In this document: piece after piece, positions 7,141 to 9,132 of the stretch | How the letters are laid out: each line of letters begins with the position of its first letter | How positions within the stretch are numbered: the first letter of the stretch is position 1 | Assembly (NCBI GenBank): GCA_003694325.1 | Contig: RFKJ01000482.1 | Coordinates: 1 to 9,132 of the forward strand | From: Deltaproteobacteria bacterium | GTDB taxonomy: Bacteria > Myxococcota_A > UBA796 > UBA2385 | Reading direction: 5' to 3' | DNA length: 9,132 bases | Made by a program: the position numbers and the translations under genes | Notes under the pieces: generated by a model | What the model saw: the letters and a program-made list of their open reading frames with translations, nothing else | Databases searched by the model: none | What the model was told of the DNA's origin: nothing

Positions 7141-7946
7141 TGGCTTGCCTTGGCCGGGAATTCGAGCACGACGCCGACTTCGGTGCTGGAGCGCCACTTC
7201 TCGGGGGGGGCGGCGACGCGACGGGTCTTCATCACCGCCAGGAGCGCCGACCGATCGAAGCTGGCATCGCCGGTGCCCTGGTAGATCTGCGGGGTCCCCA
7301 GCCGGCCCTCTGCGTCGATGGGCACGACGACGTAGACGACGTACTCCGGGTGGGCGGCGACGGTGGCGGGCAGCGGGGTCCAGTTGCGACGGATGGCGGC
7401 CTCAACGGCGGCCTTCCACCGGGCCAGCTCCGGGTCGTGGATGCCGGCCCCGCCGGATCCGAGGATGGCGTCGGCCGGATCGACCCCGTCGGGTGCCGTG
7501 CGGGTGTGGTTCTCCGGGCCGATGGGGGCCGCGGCGTCGACCAGCGCCTGGCGGCGGGCCGCGTTGAGCAGGGCCTCGCGGTCGACGGAGTGGTCCGGCG
7601 GCTCGGGACGGCCCTCGGGCTTGGGTGCCTCGGGGGTGTGCAGGGCCATGTCGCTGGCCTGGGGCGGAGGCGGGGCGGTGACCGGGGCCTCGCCTTGCGG
7701 GGGGGTGGGTGTCCGCATGGGCTTGTCCGGCATCCGGCCGGTCTGCTTGGGCAGGGCGACGGCGCTGACGATCATCACGTCGTGGGGGTCGATGAGCGGC
7801 CGGTCGTCCGCGTCTCCTCCCCCCAGCAGCAGCACCGCGCCGACGACGGCGGCGTGAAGGGCGACACTGGCGGCGAATTCCCAGGTCGGGCGCTTGTCGG
7901 CGGCGCCCGTCCAGTGCGCGGCCCCCAGGCCGGTCCCCGCGCTCAC
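7137..7946 (-). CDS. tolA: TolA/TonB-like energy-transducing protein, short with proline-rich linker
   Basis: Inner-membrane anchored protein that would carry proton-driven force from TolQ-TolR across the periplasm. The 269 residues show a short cytoplasmic start, one membrane segment at about 24-43 containing S27 and H31 (the SxxxH pattern shared by TolA and TonB), a proline-rich stretch at about 66-118 including APPPP, then a TonB/TolA-type C-terminal domain from about 171 to 266 with GTGDASFDRSALLAVMKTRRV. E. coli TolA is about 420 residues with a long helical middle domain; that domain is missing here and the linker looks like TonB. Position between tolR and tolB makes a Tol role most likely. 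It starts at GTG 7944-7946, abutting the tolR stop with no gap; GGGGGA seven bases upstream could be its ribosome site. It could be named tonB by similarity alone. Confidence 0.82.
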   Translation of the reverse strand: MSAGTGLGAAHWTGAADKRPTWEFAASVALHAAVVGAVLLLGGGDADDRPLIDPHDVMIVSAVALPKQTGRMPDKPMRTPTPPQGEAPVTAPPPPQASDMALHTPEAPKPEGRPEPPDHSVDREALLNAARRQALVDAAAPIGPENHTRTAPDGVDPADAILGSGGAGIHDPELARWKAAVEAAIRRNWTPLPATVAAHPEYVVYVVVPIDAEGRLGTPQIYQGTGDASFDRSALLAVMKTRRVAAPPEKWRSSTEVGVVLEFPAKASQ

Positions 7947-8369
7947 CTAGTCGTCCCCCACGCCCGGCTGGGTGACCATGCCCATGCGGGCGATGCCGGC
8001 GTTGGTGCACAGCGCGAGCAGGCGGGCAACCGTCTCGTAGGGGACCTGGCCATCGGCCTTCAGGAACACGTCCTGGTCCGGATTGTTCCGGGCGATGGCC
8101 TCGAGCTTGGGACCCAGCTCCTCGAAGGTGAACTCGTGTTCGCCGATGAAGTAGCGGCCGTCGGCCGTCACCGACAGGATCATCTGGTCGTCGGGATCGG
8201 TCGGCAGGGCCGGGGCGTCGGCGCGGGGCAGCTCCACCTGCATGCCGGTGGTCATCATCGGCGCGGTCACCATGAAGATGATGAGGAGGACCAGCATCAC
8301 GTCCACGAAGGGGGTGACGTTGATCTCGGACATCATGCCGCCCGGATCGCTCCCGGTGCTCATCCCCAT
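7947..8369 (-). CDS. tolR: TolR (ExbD/TolR family), motor component of the Tol system
   Basis: Small inner-membrane protein, 140 residues, that forms the proton channel with TolQ. A short cytoplasmic start ends in SEINVTPFVDVMLVLL; the membrane segment spans about 20-36 and carries D23, matching the essential aspartate of E. coli TolR (D23). The segment after the membrane (TAPMMTTGMQVELP) looks like TolR rather than ExbD. The periplasmic domain follows, with DVFLKADGQVPYETVARLL at about 100-118 typical of the family. The ATG at 8367-8369 is preferred over the ATG two codons later because a strong GAGGTGA ribosome site stands just upstream. It follows tolQ by 23 bases and its TAG stop abuts the GTG of the tolA-like gene. 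Confidence 0.93.
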   Translation of the reverse strand: MGMSTGSDPGGMMSEINVTPFVDVMLVLLIIFMVTAPMMTTGMQVELPRADAPALPTDPDDQMILSVTADGRYFIGEHEFTFEELGPKLEAIARNNPDQDVFLKADGQVPYETVARLLALCTNAGIARMGMVTQPGVGDD

Positions 8370-8372
8370 CGT

Positions 8373-8379
8373 TCACCTC
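8373..8379 (-). promoter_or_regulatory. Strong ribosome binding site for tolR
   Basis: GAGGTGA on the minus strand is a seven-base match to the anti-Shine-Dalgarno complement. Its GAGG core is six bases before the ATG at 8369 and twelve before the second ATG, which decides the start. It is the best ribosome site in the window and lies in the only within-operon gap. Confidence 0.75.
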
Positions 8380-8392
8380 GGCGCCCCATCGA

Positions 8393-9132
8393 TCACCTGG
8401 CCTGGAAGTGGCGCTTCACGATGTTGAGGAAGTCGCTGCTGAAGTTCTCCATGTCGGTGCTCAGCACCCGGATCCGGCTGTTGACGTAGTTGTAGGCCAT
8501 GACCGCCGGGATCGCGGCCAGCAGGCCCACGGCCGTGGCGATCAGGGCGTGACTGATGTCGCCGCCGACGGTGGCCACCGTGGCCTGGCCAGTGGCATCG
8601 ATCTTCTGGAAGGCGCGCAGGATCCCCCAGACGGTCCCGAACAGGCCGATGAACGGCGCCGTGCTGCCGGTGGTGGCCAGAAACGGCGTCATCCGCTCCA
8701 GGGCGGTGCGCTCGATGGACATGGCCCGGCGCAGCGTGCGCTCCAGGTTCTCCTCGGCCCCCAGGGCGATGCTGCCGACGCCGCGGCTGCCGTCCTCACC
8801 GTCCCGCGTCAGCCGGGACAGCTCGACGTAGGCGGCGCGAAACACCGCGGCCACCGGGCTCCCGGTGAACCGATCGAGACGGTCGAAGACCTGGTCGAGG
8901 CGTTGGCTCTTCCAGAAGGTGTCGAGGAAGGCCGCGTCGAGGCGGACCGCCCGGCGCAGGCGCCCGACCTTGTTGAAGATGATGACCCAGCAGCCGATCG
9001 ACATGCCGACCAGCACCAGCAGCACCGCCTGCACGACGATGTCGGCCTCGGTGATCAGTTCGGCGATCCCCGGCTGAGCCGTGGCGGCCGTCTGGCCGAC
9101 GGCCGCCAGGTAGACCTCGATGGATTGGGGCA
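8393..9132 (-). CDS. tolQ: TolQ (MotA/TolQ/ExbB family proton channel), start at the window edge
   Basis: Inner-membrane stator-like subunit that, with TolR, uses the proton gradient to power the Tol system. The frame is open from the stop TGA at 8393-8395 to the right edge. The GTG at 9034 would cut off the conserved IAELITEADIVVQ stretch that corresponds to the E. coli TolQ N-terminus, so it is not the start. No ATG, GTG or TTG occurs between it and the edge; the last two bases read TG on this strand and probably belong to the start codon. That gives about 246 residues, against about 230 in E. coli. Membrane segments are at about 35-55, 149-172 (with TGSTAPFIGLFGTVWGI) and 195-217 (ALIATAVGLLAAIPAVMAYN), the typical ExbB/TolQ core with its channel threonines. 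The end is KRHFQAR. Confidence 0.92.
   Translation of the reverse strand, partial: PQSIEVYLAAVGQTAATAQPGIAELITEADIVVQAVLLVLVGMSIGCWVIIFNKVGRLRRAVRLDAAFLDTFWKSQRLDQVFDRLDRFTGSPVAAVFRAAYVELSRLTRDGEDGSRGVGSIALGAEENLERTLRRAMSIERTALERMTPFLATTGSTAPFIGLFGTVWGILRAFQKIDATGQATVATVGGDISHALIATAVGLLAAIPAVMAYNYVNSRIRVLSTDMENFSSDFLNIVKRHFQAR

Noticed and set aside
7141..7197. A longer TolB N-terminus starting at 7197
   Set aside because: It would put 19 charged residues before the signal peptide and overlap the upstream gene by about 60 bases; the GTG at 7140 gives a normal signal and a GTGA overlap.
4954..7284. A 776-codon plus-strand open frame opposite ppx and tolB
   Set aside because: It is antisense to two well-identified genes; its composition is typical of a GC-rich shadow.
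7047..8489. A 480-codon plus-strand open frame opposite the tolA-like and tolR genes
   Set aside because: It has no domain motif and lies opposite three genes with clear family signatures.
1..9132. Mobile element, CRISPR array, RNA gene or defence system
   Set aside because: I saw no transposase, integrase, spaced repeats, tRNA-like fold or defence domain; coding genes fill nearly the whole window.

Overview
The window is very GC-rich DNA with almost no intergenic space. It comes from a Gram-negative (diderm) bacterium: every gene except one belongs to the cell envelope and needs an outer membrane to make sense. GTG starts dominate, and stop and start codons overlap or abut at most junctions. 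High GC, an Omp85 protein with about seven POTRA domains, and a short TonB-like TolA would fit Myxococcota or related former Deltaproteobacteria. That placement is an inference and not firm.

Left half (1-4808, + strand): the 3' part of a tamB gene (its start lies before the window), then a complete tamA-type Omp85 gene that overlaps it by four bases (GTGA). TamB would span the periplasm and TamA would sit in the outer membrane. In the enterobacterial model they form the translocation and assembly module, and TamB-type proteins are also linked to phospholipid transport to the outer membrane.

Middle (4809-4896): an 88-base gap between the two converging operons. It holds a 13-bp tandem repeat over the tamA stop and GC-rich hairpins without a T-tract.

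Right half (4897-9132, - strand, read right to left): tolQ, tolR, a tolA/tonB-like gene, tolB, and an exopolyphosphatase/pppGpp phosphatase gene (ppx/gppA family). TolQ-TolR is the proton-driven inner-membrane motor, the TolA-like protein carries force across the periplasm, and TolB is the periplasmic beta-propeller that normally meets Pal. No pal gene follows tolB. The phosphatase gene starts on the base directly after the tolB stop codon. The tolQ reading frame stays open to the right edge, and its start codon probably straddles the last two bases.

No RNA gene, mobile element, CRISPR array or phage feature is visible. The genes are recognisable families. What is unusual is the arrangement: ppx in the place of pal, a TolB with a Tat-like signal, seven POTRA domains, tamB before tamA, and two lipid/outer-membrane maintenance operons facing each other. 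Promoters of both operons lie outside the window.
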